NCBI RefSeq assembly: GCF_021398715.1
Contig: NZ_CP090347.1
Location: 1,798,001-1,862,000 of the forward strand
DNA: 64,000 nucleotides
Origin: Microbacterium binotii
Lineage (GTDB): Bacteria > Actinomycetota > Actinomycetes > Actinomycetales > Microbacteriaceae
Reading direction: 5' to 3'
The position numbers were made by a program, and so were the translations under genes. The notes beneath the pieces are model-generated. The model searched no databases and had not been told where the DNA came from. It worked only from the letters and a program-made list of their open reading frames with translations. Positions within the stretch are counted from its first letter, which is position 1; each line of letters begins with the position of its first letter. This document shows, piece by piece, positions 1 to 7,905 of this stretch.

Positions 1-357
1 TCCCCAGTCGGTGAGCTGGTTGTGGACGAGCCCGGTCAGCGGATCGCGCGCGCGGTAGCCGACGAGCCCGTGCTCGCCGACATCGGATGCGGTGAGCAGG
101 CTCGTCAGGGCGGCCGCCGTCGTACTCGGGAACACCGAGGTCGCGACACGCTTCTTGCCGCGATGCTCGGCGAGGAAGCGGGCGTAGGCGAGGTTCTCGG
201 CGAGGTTGGCGGCGCCCAGTCCGTCGACGACGAACACGATGAGGCTCTGCACGGTCGGCCAGCGCGCGGAGCCGCCATCCAGGGCCGCGATCGCGTCGGG
301 CAGTACACCGGTGAGCCTCGGGGCGCCGGAGGGGTCCGCCGGTAGGCTGAGGGTCAT
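1..357 (-). CDS. alkaline phosphatase / nucleotide pyrophosphatase family protein, N-terminal part
   Basis: Only the first 119 codons are inside the window; the reading frame is open to the left edge, so the gene is cut by the window and not broken. The start ATG is at 357. The translation carries VVDGLGAANL near residue 50, the first metal-ligand Asp motif of the alkaline phosphatase superfamily. It is followed by FPSTTAAALTSLLT, the segment that holds the catalytic Thr in nucleotide pyrophosphatase/phosphodiesterase-type members. The family hydrolyses phosphate mono- or diesters; the substrate here cannot be told. It diverges from parC, so 358-411 must hold both promoters. I see no signal peptide at the N-terminus. 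Confidence 0.8.
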   Translation of the reverse strand, partial: MTLSLPADPSGAPRLTGVLPDAIAALDGGSARWPTVQSLIVFVVDGLGAANLAENLAYARFLAEHRGKKRVATSVFPSTTAAALTSLLTASDVGEHGLVGYRARDPLTGLVHNQLTDWG

Positions 358-411
358 CGGGCCCAGTCTCGCATACCCGCGCCAGGCCCTTTTCGACCCG
401 AGGTGTTCTGC

Positions 412-2871
412 ATGTCCCGAGCCACGTCCGATTCCGCGCCCGCCGAGGAAGGCCGCATCGAAGACATCGACCTGTCTGCTGAGATGCAGGGGTCCTTCCT
501 CGAGTACGCGTACTCGGTCATCTACTCGCGCGCCCTCCCGGATGCGCGCGATGGACTCAAGCCGGTGCAGCGGCGCATCCTGTTCCAGATGGCCGACATG
601 GGCCTGCGCCCGGATCGTGGCCACGTCAAGAGCGCCCGCGTCGTCGGCGAGGTCATGGGTAAGCTGCATCCCCACGGCGACTCCCCCATCTACGACGCAC
701 TCGTGCGCCTCGCCCAGGACTTCGCGCTGCGGGTGCCGCTCGTCGACGGGCACGGCAACTTCGGTTCCCTCGACGACGGCCCGGCTGCCGCCCGCTACAC
801 GGAGGCGCGTCTGGCGCCGGCCGCGCTCGCGCTCACCGAGAATCTCGACGAGGACGTCGTCGACTTCATCCCCAACTACGACGGCCAGTTCCAGCAGCCC
901 GAAGTCCTCCCCGCCGCCTTCCCCAACCTGCTCGTCAACGGCACGACCGGCATCGCGGTGGGCATGGCGACCAACATGGCGCCGCACAACCTCAACGAGG
1001 TCGTCGCCGCCGCCATCCACTTGCTCGACAACCCCGACGCCACCCTCGAAGAGCTCATGGAGTTCGTCCCGGGTCCTGACCTGCCCGGCGGGGGCGTCAT
1101 CGTCGGTCTCGACGGCATCAAGGACGCCTACGCCCAGGGCCGCGGAAGCTTCCGCACCCGGGCCAAGGTGTCGGTCGAGTCGCTCGGCCCCCGTCGCACC
1201 GGATTGGTCGTGACCGAGCTGCCGTACATGGTGGGCCCGGAGCGCGTGATCGAGAAGATCAAGGACGCCGTCAACGCGAAGAAGCTCACCGGCATCGCGG
1301 ATGTGGCCGACTTCACCGACCGCAACCATGGCCTCCGCCTGGTCATCACGATCAAGACGGGATTCGATCCCAAGGCCGTCCTCGACCAGCTCTACCGGCT
1401 GACGCCGCTGGAGGACTCGTTCGGCATCAACAACGTCGCCCTCGTCGACGGTCAGCCCCAGACGCTGGGTCTGAAGCCGTTGCTGCGCGTCTATCTCGAC
1501 CACCGCATCTCCGTCGTCACTCGCCGCAGCCGCTATCGTCTCGCACGCAAGCAGGAACGACTGCACCTCGTCGAGGGCCTGCTCATCGCGATCCTCGACA
1601 TCGACGAGGTCATCCAGGTCATCCGGTCCTCGGACGACAGCGAGCAGGCACGGACGCGCCTCATCGAAGTGTTCGACCTCTCTCAGCTGCAGGCGGAGTA
1701 CATCCTCGAGCTGCGCCTGCGACGCCTCACCCGCTTCTCCCGCATCGAGCTCGAGACCGAGCGCGACCAGCTGCGCGCCGACATCGCGGCACTCGAGGAG
1801 CTGCTCGGCAGCGATGTGCTCTTGCGCGCCCAGGTCGCGCGCGAGCTGGAGGCCGCATCCGACACGTACGGCACGCCGCGTCGCACGCTGCTGCTGAACG
1901 GCGGCCCAGTCACGCCCCGCGGTGCGAAGGCGGCGGCCGCCGCCGATCTGCAGATCGCCGACGCGCCGTGCCGCGTGTTCCTGACGGCGACCGGGCGGAT
2001 GCTGCGCGCCGAGCTGACACAGGATGCGCTCGACGGCGGCATTGTGCCGCCCGCTCGACGCAGCAAGCACGACGCCATCCGCAGCGCGGTGGACGCGACC
2101 GTCCGCGGTGACGTGGGAGCGGTCACCAGCGCCGGGCGCCTCGTGCGTTTCTCCCCCGTCGACCTCCCCTCGGTCCCCGGGAACAGTGTGCAGCCCGCAG
2201 CCGGCGCGAAGGCCGATCAGTACCTCGGTCTCAGCGCGAACGAGCACGTCCTCGCTCTCGTCCCGCTCGACGCAACCGCCCCGATCGCGCTGGGTACGGC
2301 CCAGGGCGTCGTCAAGCGTGTCGCCGTCACAGAGCTGGCGCCGGGCAAGCCGGATGCGGAGATCATCGCCCTGAAGCCGGGCGACCGCGTCGTCGGCGCG
2401 GCTCTGGCACCCGATGAGGTCGAGCTCGTCTTCGTGAGCTCGGACGCGCAGCTGCTGCGTTTCGACGCGTCCGCGGTGCGCCCCCAGGGCAAGAGCGCGG
2501 GCGGCATGGCCGGCATCCGGCTCGCCGACGGGGCCAAGGTGATCTTGTTCACCGCCGTCGCGGCGTCCGAGGAGTCCGTCGTCGTGACGATCGCGGACTC
2601 GTCGCAGGCGCTTGCGGGCACGGCCGGGGGCAGCGGCAAGGTCTCCGTGCTGTCGGAGTTCCCCGCCAAGGGACGCGCGACCGGCGGTGTGCGTGCGCAG
2701 CGCTTCCTGAAGGGCGAGGACACCCTCATGCTCGCGTGGGTCGGCGACCGGCCGCGCGCCGTCGGCCCCGACGGCGCCGTGCGCGCGCTCCCCGAGGCGG
2801 GAGCGAAGCGCGACGCATCCGGTCAGCCGTTCGACGACGTCATCGGCGCCGTCGGCACCCCGATCGCCTGA
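412..2871 (+). CDS. parC: DNA topoisomerase IV subunit A (ParC)
   Basis: A 819-residue type IIA topoisomerase A subunit that cuts and rejoins DNA and works with the ParE product encoded convergently downstream. The N-terminal breakage-reunion domain has the quinolone-region sequence [12 protein letters not shown] and the catalytic Tyr129 in ARYTEARL. A coiled tower and a C-terminal beta-propeller follow from about residue 500. The C-terminal domain has no obvious GyrA-box, which favours ParC over GyrA. An in-frame GTG at 403 is possible, but GAGG at 400-403 sits 8 nt before the ATG at 412, so I chose 412. Gene order with parE, sigA and PAC2 nearby matches other actinobacteria. Confidence 0.93.
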   Translation: MSRATSDSAPAEEGRIEDIDLSAEMQGSFLEYAYSVIYSRALPDARDGLKPVQRRILFQMADMGLRPDRGHVKSARVVGEVMGKLHPHGDSPIYDALVRLAQDFALRVPLVDGHGNFGSLDDGPAAARYTEARLAPAALALTENLDEDVVDFIPNYDGQFQQPEVLPAAFPNLLVNGTTGIAVGMATNMAPHNLNEVVAAAIHLLDNPDATLEELMEFVPGPDLPGGGVIVGLDGIKDAYAQGRGSFRTRAKVSVESLGPRRTGLVVTELPYMVGPERVIEKIKDAVNAKKLTGIADVADFTDRNHGLRLVITIKTGFDPKAVLDQLYRLTPLEDSFGINNVALVDGQPQTLGLKPLLRVYLDHRISVVTRRSRYRLARKQERLHLVEGLLIAILDIDEVIQVIRSSDDSEQARTRLIEVFDLSQLQAEYILELRLRRLTRFSRIELETERDQLRADIAALEELLGSDVLLRAQVARELEAASDTYGTPRRTLLLNGGPVTPRGAKAAAAADLQIADAPCRVFLTATGRMLRAELTQDALDGGIVPPARRSKHDAIRSAVDATVRGDVGAVTSAGRLVRFSPVDLPSVPGNSVQPAAGAKADQYLGLSANEHVLALVPLDATAPIALGTAQGVVKRVAVTELAPGKPDAEIIALKPGDRVVGAALAPDEVELVFVSSDAQLLRFDASAVRPQGKSAGGMAGIRLADGAKVILFTAVAASEESVVVTIADSSQALAGTAGGSGKVSVLSEFPAKGRATGGVRAQRFLKGEDTLMLAWVGDRPRAVGPDGAVRALPEAGAKRDASGQPFDDVIGAVGTPIA

Positions 2872-2886
2872 CACCGCTCTTTCACT

Positions 2887-2959
2887 CCGCGAGACTGCAT
2901 CTCCCGCACGAGATCACGGGTATCACCCGTGATCTCGTGGCGCGGATGCAGTCTCGCGG
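2887..2959. terminator. large two-part palindrome between convergent parC and parE
   Basis: Two perfect 15-bp stems are nested: outer arms 2887-2901 and 2945-2959, inner arms 2907-2921 and 2925-2939. A 5-nt mismatched internal loop lies on each side, with a 3-nt terminal loop (ATC). It lies 15 nt after the parC stop and 33 nt beyond the parE stop. This fits a bidirectional terminator. The length and regular design also look like a mobile intergenic palindrome. Confidence 0.75.
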
Positions 2960-2992
2960 GAGAGGGACGAGAGAGCGGACGGATGCGGCGCG

Positions 2993-5071
2993 TCAGGCGT
3001 CGATGGACTCGCGCGAGAGCCGGTCGCTCGAGGTCACGATGAAGTCGCGGCGCGGGGCCACTTCGTTACCCATGAGGAGCTCGAAGGACTCGTTCGCCCG
3101 GGTGGCCGCATTCGCGTCCTCCACGGTCACGCGTCGGAGCATGCGACCGGCGCGGTCCATCGTCGTGGTGGCGAGCTGATCGGCGTCCATCTCGCCCAGA
3201 CCCTTGTAACGCTGCACGGGCTCCTGCCAGCGCTTACCGGCCTTCTGCAGCTTCGCCAGCAGGGCGTGCAGCTCCTTCTCGCTGTACGTGTAGATCGTCT
3301 CGTTCGGCTTCGTGCCCGGGTTCATCACGACCACGCGGTGCAGGGGCGGCACGGCAGCGTAGACGCGTCCGGCCTCGACCAGCGGACGCATGTAACGGAA
3401 GAAGAGCGTGAGCAGAAGGGTGCGGATGTGGGCTCCGTCGACATCGGCGTCGCTCATCAGGATGACCTTGCCGTAGCGTGCGGCGTCGATGTCGAAGGAG
3501 CGGCCGGAGCCGGCGCCGATCACCTGGATGATCGCCGCGCATTCGGCGTTGGACAGCATGTCGCTGATCGATGCCTTCTGCACGTTGAGGATCTTGCCTC
3601 GGATCGGCAGCAGAGCCTGGTACTCGCTGTTGCGGGCCAACTTCGCGGTACCGAGGGCGGAGTCGCCCTCGACGATGAACAGCTCGGAGTCGGCGACCTC
3701 GTTCGTCCGGCAGTCCGCCAGCTTCGCGGGCAGGGACGAGGACTCGAGCGCGGACTTCCGGCGCTGCGTCTCCTTGTGGGTGCGCGCGGAGATACGCGCC
3801 TTCATCTCCGAGACGACCTTCTCCAGTAGCTGCGCGGTCTGATTCTTGTCGTCGCGCTTCGTGGAGGTGAACTTCGCCGTCAGCTCGCGCGAGACCACGT
3901 TGGCGACGATCTGGCGCACCGCCGGCGTACCGAGGATCTCCTTCGTCTGGCCCTCGAACTGCGGCTCCGGCAGGCGCACCGTGAGAACGACCGTGAGCCC
4001 CGCGAGGATGTCGTCCTTCTCGAGCTTGTCGTTGCCGACCTTGAGCCGACGGGCGTTCTGCTCCACCTGGCTCCGGACGACTTTCATCAGCCCGGCTTCG
4101 AAGCCTGCCTGGTGCGTTCCACCCTTCGGGGTGGCGATGATGTTCACGAACGAGCGCATGGTCGTGTCGTAACCGGTTCCCCAGCGCAGCGCGACATCGA
4201 CCTCGCAGGAGCGCTCGAGCTCGGTCGGCACCATCGCGCCCGACGGCTGCAGCACGGGAACCGTCTCGGTGAACGTGCCCTCACCGGTCAGCCGCCAGGT
4301 GTCGGTGATCGGCGCATCGGGCGCCAGGAAGTCGGCGAATTCGGAGATGCCGCCGTCGAAGCGGTAGCTCGTCTCCACCCGCTCCTCGCCGCGCTGGTCG
4401 TCGACCACGATCTCCAGCCCGGGCACGAGGAACGCCGTCTGGCGTACGCGCTGCACGAGCTCGTCGAGTCCGAACGTCGCGTCTTTCGTGAAGATCTGCC
4501 GGTCCGCCCAGTAGCGGATGCGGGTTCCCGTCACGCCGCGCGGCGCCTTGCCCACGACGCGCAGCTCGGATGAGCGCCGGTAGGGCGTGAACGGCGCGTC
4601 GGGCGAATCGCCGGCGAACGTGCCGGGCTCCCCGCGGTGGAACGACATGGCGTAGGTCTTGCCGCCGCGGTCGACCTCGACGTCCAGACGCTCCGAAAGC
4701 GCGTTCACGACCGAGGCGCCGACACCGTGCAGACCACCGGATGCGGCATAGGAGCCGCCGCCGAACTTACCGCCGGCGTGGAGCTTCGTGAAGACGACCT
4801 CGACGCCGGTGAGTCCGGTGCGCGGCTCGACGTCGACGGGGATGCCGCGCGCGCGGTCCCGCACCTCGACGCTGCCGTCGGCGTGGAGCAGGATGTCGAT
4901 GCGCGAACCGTGCCCGGCGAGGGCCTCGTCGACGGAGTTGTCGATGATCTCCCACAGACAGTGCATGAGTCCGCGGGAGTCGGTGGAGCCGATGTACATG
5001 CCCGGGCGCTTGCGGACGGCCTCGAGTCCTTCGAGGACCTGCAGGTGGTGGGCGGAGTACTCGGCGGTCAC
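2993..5071 (-). CDS. parE: DNA topoisomerase IV subunit B (ParE)
   Basis: The ATPase subunit of topoisomerase IV, about 692 residues. The N-terminal GHKL ATPase domain is clear: EGLEAVRKRPGMYIGS, then IIDNSVDEALAG with the Mg-binding Asn, and GLHGVGASVVNALS. The transducer domain follows. The C-terminal Toprim domain has FIVEGDSALGTAKLAR and SDADVDGAHIRTLL. The frame is open to 5185, but the extra N-terminus is arginine-rich and unlike the family. The GTG at 5071, which gives the usual TAEYSAHHLQVLEGLEAV beginning, is preferred. Its ribosome-binding sequence TTGAGG is only 3 nt away, so the exact start is less certain than the identity. Confidence 0.93.
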   Translation of the reverse strand: MTAEYSAHHLQVLEGLEAVRKRPGMYIGSTDSRGLMHCLWEIIDNSVDEALAGHGSRIDILLHADGSVEVRDRARGIPVDVEPRTGLTGVEVVFTKLHAGGKFGGGSYAASGGLHGVGASVVNALSERLDVEVDRGGKTYAMSFHRGEPGTFAGDSPDAPFTPYRRSSELRVVGKAPRGVTGTRIRYWADRQIFTKDATFGLDELVQRVRQTAFLVPGLEIVVDDQRGEERVETSYRFDGGISEFADFLAPDAPITDTWRLTGEGTFTETVPVLQPSGAMVPTELERSCEVDVALRWGTGYDTTMRSFVNIIATPKGGTHQAGFEAGLMKVVRSQVEQNARRLKVGNDKLEKDDILAGLTVVLTVRLPEPQFEGQTKEILGTPAVRQIVANVVSRELTAKFTSTKRDDKNQTAQLLEKVVSEMKARISARTHKETQRRKSALESSSLPAKLADCRTNEVADSELFIVEGDSALGTAKLARNSEYQALLPIRGKILNVQKASISDMLSNAECAAIIQVIGAGSGRSFDIDAARYGKVILMSDADVDGAHIRTLLLTLFFRYMRPLVEAGRVYAAVPPLHRVVVMNPGTKPNETIYTYSEKELHALLAKLQKAGKRWQEPVQRYKGLGEMDADQLATTTMDRAGRMLRRVTVEDANAATRANESFELLMGNEVAPRRDFIVTSSDRLSRESIDA

Positions 5072-5237
5072 AATCCTCAAGGGTATCCGGGGCCACCCCC
5101 GCGGCTCTGCACAGACACGACGGCACGGGGGCCGCCGTACGCGGTCAGCGAAACGCGCGCCCGAGCGGGCATGAGTCACGGGCACGCATGGTTACATGTC
5201 ATATCCGTACCCGCCCGACGCACCGAGGAGGTCTCCG

Positions 5238-5462
5238 ATGAGCACGACGTCGACACCCACCGAGCAGTCCGCCGTTCTGGAACACCGGTTGACTGCCGCC
5301 GACCGCTGCGACTCGTGCGGAGCGCAGGCCTACATCGCCGCCGAGGTGAACGGCAGCGAGCTGCTGTTCTGCGCACACCACGGCCGCAAGTACGAAGAGA
5401 AGCTCCGCGCCGTGGCCACCAGCTGGCACGACGAGACCGCTCGCCTGGTCGACGCGGTCTGA
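5238..5462 (+). CDS. small CxxC protein, DUF7455-like
   Basis: A 74-residue protein starting at the ATG 5238, with GAGGAG 7-8 nt upstream. The core reads TAADRCDSCGAQAYIAA, then LLFCAHHGRKYEEKL, giving a CxxC and a CxHH pair that could bind one zinc. Actinobacterial proteins of this pattern are usually annotated as DUF7455 and often lie beside parE and the principal sigma factor, as here. No function is established as far as I know. It diverges from parE and converges on the racemase-like gene ending at 5469. Confidence 0.85.
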   Translation: MSTTSTPTEQSAVLEHRLTAADRCDSCGAQAYIAAEVNGSELLFCAHHGRKYEEKLRAVATSWHDETARLVDAV

Positions 5463-5468
5463 TCCGTC

Positions 5469-6503
5469 TCAGCGGTATCGCCGCTCCACCAGCGGCGATA
5501 CCCGCAGCGCGATCTCCTCGCCGATCGTGCCGATCGTCTCGGCCAGATCGGTGGGGCTCGCCGCATCCGTGCCATAGATGCGAACCCTGTCGCCCGCTCG
5601 CGCGCCGTCCCATCCGCTGACCGTCGCGCTGACCTCATCCACCGCCACCAGGCGCCGGGGGCCCGCCGGCGTCATGACGTCAACACGTCCCGCCAGCGCC
5701 GAGACCAGCCCGTCGAGCGCTCCCACATCGATGCGCACCCGGTCGCCGTCGACGGAGAGCACCTCGGCGTCCCATGAGCCGATGGGCGCGATTCCCAGCT
5801 CGGCGTCGGCCGGACCGCCCGCGGGGCGGATTCCGTAGCAGAACGCCCCCACCCGGACGAGGTCGTACCGGAACTCCGCGCGGGCCGACGACGCCGCGCT
5901 CGCGGCGAGATGACGGAGCGGGCGCTCGAGTCCCGCAGCCGTCGCAGCAGCGACCGCCTGTTCGAAAGCCGCCCGCGAGAGATCGTCCTCGTCGTCGGAC
6001 GCCTCGGCGATGTGGCTCCATATTCCGGAGAGTTCCACGACGCCTTCCCCCGCCAGAGCGACGACGCGGTTCACCGCATCCGTCCACTCCTCCGGCCGGA
6101 TGCCGTTGCGGTGCAGACCCGTGTCGACCTTCAGGTGGATGCGGGCGCGAACACCGCGCGCTCGGGCCGCATCCGCAACGTCCTCGAGGAGATCCGCGTC
6201 GCCGACACCGAGGTCGAGATCCGCATCGAGCGCCGAGAGGATCGCACTCTCGCCCGCGATCATCCAGACGAAGATGCGCGGCTCCCGTCCGACAGCGCCT
6301 CGTACCTCGAGCGCGGTCGCGACATCGAACGCGCCGATCCAGCCGACGCCCTCGGCCACGGCGCGGCGCACCACCTGCGACACCCCGTGCCCGTACGCGT
6401 CGTCCTTGACCACGAGCATGAGTGCGGCGGGTGCCACGCGATCGCGCACGACGGCGATGTTGCGAGCAAGCCGGTCGAGGTCAACGTGCAGCACGGAACT
6501 CAC
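5469..6503 (-). CDS. alanine racemase-like PLP barrel protein lacking the catalytic tyrosine segment
   Basis: A 344-residue fold-type III PLP protein. The TIM-barrel half looks complete: VVKDDAYGHG with the PLP Lys33, HLKVDTGLHRNG (residues 123-134, with the Arg that contacts PLP), SHIA around His164, HLAASAAS, and VRVGAFCYGIRP. The C-terminal beta domain is shortened: the VGYG segment that holds the second catalytic base (Tyr265 in Bacillus Alr) and the GYxDG stretch are missing. The last part, AETIGTIGEEIALRVSPL, is again typical. The GTG start at 6503 overlaps the TGA of the preceding racemase-like gene by 4 nt. The frame is open to 6563, but the extension is not Alr-like. I infer that it pairs with its neighbour to form one active site; the substrate is unknown, perhaps ornithine or lysine. 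Confidence 0.85.
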   Translation of the reverse strand: MSSVLHVDLDRLARNIAVVRDRVAPAALMLVVKDDAYGHGVSQVVRRAVAEGVGWIGAFDVATALEVRGAVGREPRIFVWMIAGESAILSALDADLDLGVGDADLLEDVADAARARGVRARIHLKVDTGLHRNGIRPEEWTDAVNRVVALAGEGVVELSGIWSHIAEASDDEDDLSRAAFEQAVAAATAAGLERPLRHLAASAASSARAEFRYDLVRVGAFCYGIRPAGGPADAELGIAPIGSWDAEVLSVDGDRVRIDVGALDGLVSALAGRVDVMTPAGPRRLVAVDEVSATVSGWDGARAGDRVRIYGTDAASPTDLAETIGTIGEEIALRVSPLVERRYR

Positions 6504-7153
6504 GCCGTCTCCTCCCGCCGGGCCCGCAGTCCCACCGCGGTCGCGATCTCGTCCGCGCGCCATCCCGTCGCGCGCGCCCAGTCGGCGACACGCGGTGCGT
6601 CGTCGCCGAAGAACACCGCCCGATCCCCGCGTGCGACCGGTGCGTCACCGATGTCGACGACGCACACATCCATTGCGACGCGGCCCACGATCGGATGCGA
6701 GGCGCCGCCGATCACGACGTGCGCTCGATTGCCGAGCTCACGAACCACGCCCTGCGCGTAGCCACCCGTGACGAGCGCCACGCGTGTATCCACGGGCGCG
6801 CGGTGGCTGTAGCCGTAGGAGACACCCTCGCCGGCGCGCAGCGCCTTGGTGGAGAGCACGGTGCCGATCAGTGTCATCGCGGGAAGCGTCCGATCCCACC
6901 CGAAGACGACGTCCGGAGCGAGGGTCGCAGATCCCACCGTCACCGTGCGATCGCGCTCCGCGAGTCCTGCGACGTCGTCGATGAGCAGCACCGCGTCCGT
7001 CTGGGCGCGCAGAGCGGCGGCGGTCGCCAGCAGACCGTGGCCGTAGGCGTCGCGGCGAAGATCGACGACCGGCGCGACGACGCCGGCCGATCGCACGTTG
7101 ACCACGATGGCCGACGTGCGGATGCGCGCTACGGGTGCGCCGTCGTCGCTCAT
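6500..7153 (-). CDS. truncated alanine racemase-like protein with C-terminal catalytic domain but no PLP lysine
   Basis: A 217-residue protein. Residues 10-70 resemble only the first strands and helices of the Alr barrel, and the usual VVKADAYGHG motif reads LRRDAYGHG, so the PLP lysine is Arg33. About 150 residues of barrel are missing. The C-terminal domain is complete: GEGVSYGYS with the catalytic-base Tyr113, GGYAQGVVREL for the usual GYxDGxxR, and IVGRVAMDVCVVDIG with Met161-Asp162. It therefore keeps what the next gene lacks. In homodimeric Alr the Lys of one subunit faces the Tyr of the other, so a heterodimer could hold one complete site. The C-terminal-domain gene comes first in transcription order, which argues against a simple frameshift of one alr. 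Confidence 0.85.
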   Translation of the reverse strand: MSDDGAPVARIRTSAIVVNVRSAGVVAPVVDLRRDAYGHGLLATAAALRAQTDAVLLIDDVAGLAERDRTVTVGSATLAPDVVFGWDRTLPAMTLIGTVLSTKALRAGEGVSYGYSHRAPVDTRVALVTGGYAQGVVRELGNRAHVVIGGASHPIVGRVAMDVCVVDIGDAPVARGDRAVFFGDDAPRVADWARATGWRADEIATAVGLRARREETA

Positions 7154-7158
7154 GCGTC

Positions 7159-7905
7159 TCAGAGCTGGATCGCGGTGAAGCGCTTGTCGACAGCCAGGCG
7201 CTCGATCTCCGCACGTGCCGCGCGCGCGTGCGCATCGATCTCGGCGTGCGCGGGACCGGGCGAGTACTGCGCGTCGCGACGGGAGAACGCCTGCGTGAGC
7301 AGCGCATCGGCCAGGTCGGGGTTGAGTGGCAGCACCGGGCCCTGCACGTTCGTCGCGTAGACCGAGCCCATGCGCACGGTTTCGAACCCGCCCTCGATCC
7401 CGCCGTTGCCGGCGGTCACGGTGCCGTAGGCGATGGCGGGGTCACCCAAGCGCCACAGCGACGCGTGGTCTTCGAATCCGATGAGCTTTCCGTCGCTGGT
7501 GTCCGCGACGACATAACCCACCCGGCGCTGCTTCGTACGTCCCACGCGGGCCGGGATGAGTCCGAGGCCGTCGAGGTGCGTGCCGTCGACGAGGTCGATG
7601 CCCTCGGAGAGCAGCTCTGACCCTCCGCCCACGGCCAGCACGACCGCACCCGCTCCGATGAGCGCCGTGAGCCACTCTCGACGGCTCGCGAGGTCGTCGC
7701 GCACCACACGCAGCGCCGAGAGCGGACCGTTGCCGATCACGATGATGTCGGCGTCCGCCGGTGCGTCCTCGCCGGGGTCGACGAGAGTCACCTCCGACCC
7801 ATGGCCGGCCAACGACGCACGTGCGGCGAGGACCTCCACGTTCCCGCGATCGCCCGTCACGCCGAGCAGATCAGGGTAGAGCTGAACGATTCGCAGCGTC
7901 GTCAT
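7159..7905 (-). CDS. GatD-like class I glutamine amidotransferase homologue without catalytic residues
   Basis: A 248-residue CobB/CobQ-type GATase domain protein, the partner of the MurT-like ligase upstream (4-nt ATGA overlap). The fold is recognisable: the LRIVQLYPDLLGVTGDRGN start, the GNGPLS loop, IGFEDHASLWRLG, and the C-terminal GPVLPLNPDLADALL. In GatD the nucleophile lies in a CGGxQLLG motif. Here the segment is AVGGGSELL (residues 91-99), with glycine for cysteine, and the protein contains no cysteine. The catalytic His of the usual LHGPLLPKNP motif is Gln188 (NVQGPVLP). Glutamine hydrolysis through a thiol therefore looks impossible. I infer a structural or substrate-binding role in a MurT complex that uses another amine donor. 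Confidence 0.88.
   Translation of the reverse strand: MTTLRIVQLYPDLLGVTGDRGNVEVLAARASLAGHGSEVTLVDPGEDAPADADIIVIGNGPLSALRVVRDDLASRREWLTALIGAGAVVLAVGGGSELLSEGIDLVDGTHLDGLGLIPARVGRTKQRRVGYVVADTSDGKLIGFEDHASLWRLGDPAIAYGTVTAGNGGIEGGFETVRMGSVYATNVQGPVLPLNPDLADALLTQAFSRRDAQYSPGPAHAEIDAHARAARAEIERLAVDKRFTAIQL

Noticed and set aside
403-411. GTG at 403 as parC start
   Set aside because: It overlaps the GAGG that correctly spaces to the ATG at 412.
5469-7153. The two racemase-like genes as a single alr broken by mutation
   Set aside because: Order is C-terminal domain first, both frames are intact and overlap neatly, and the conserved residues kept are complementary instead of randomly decayed.
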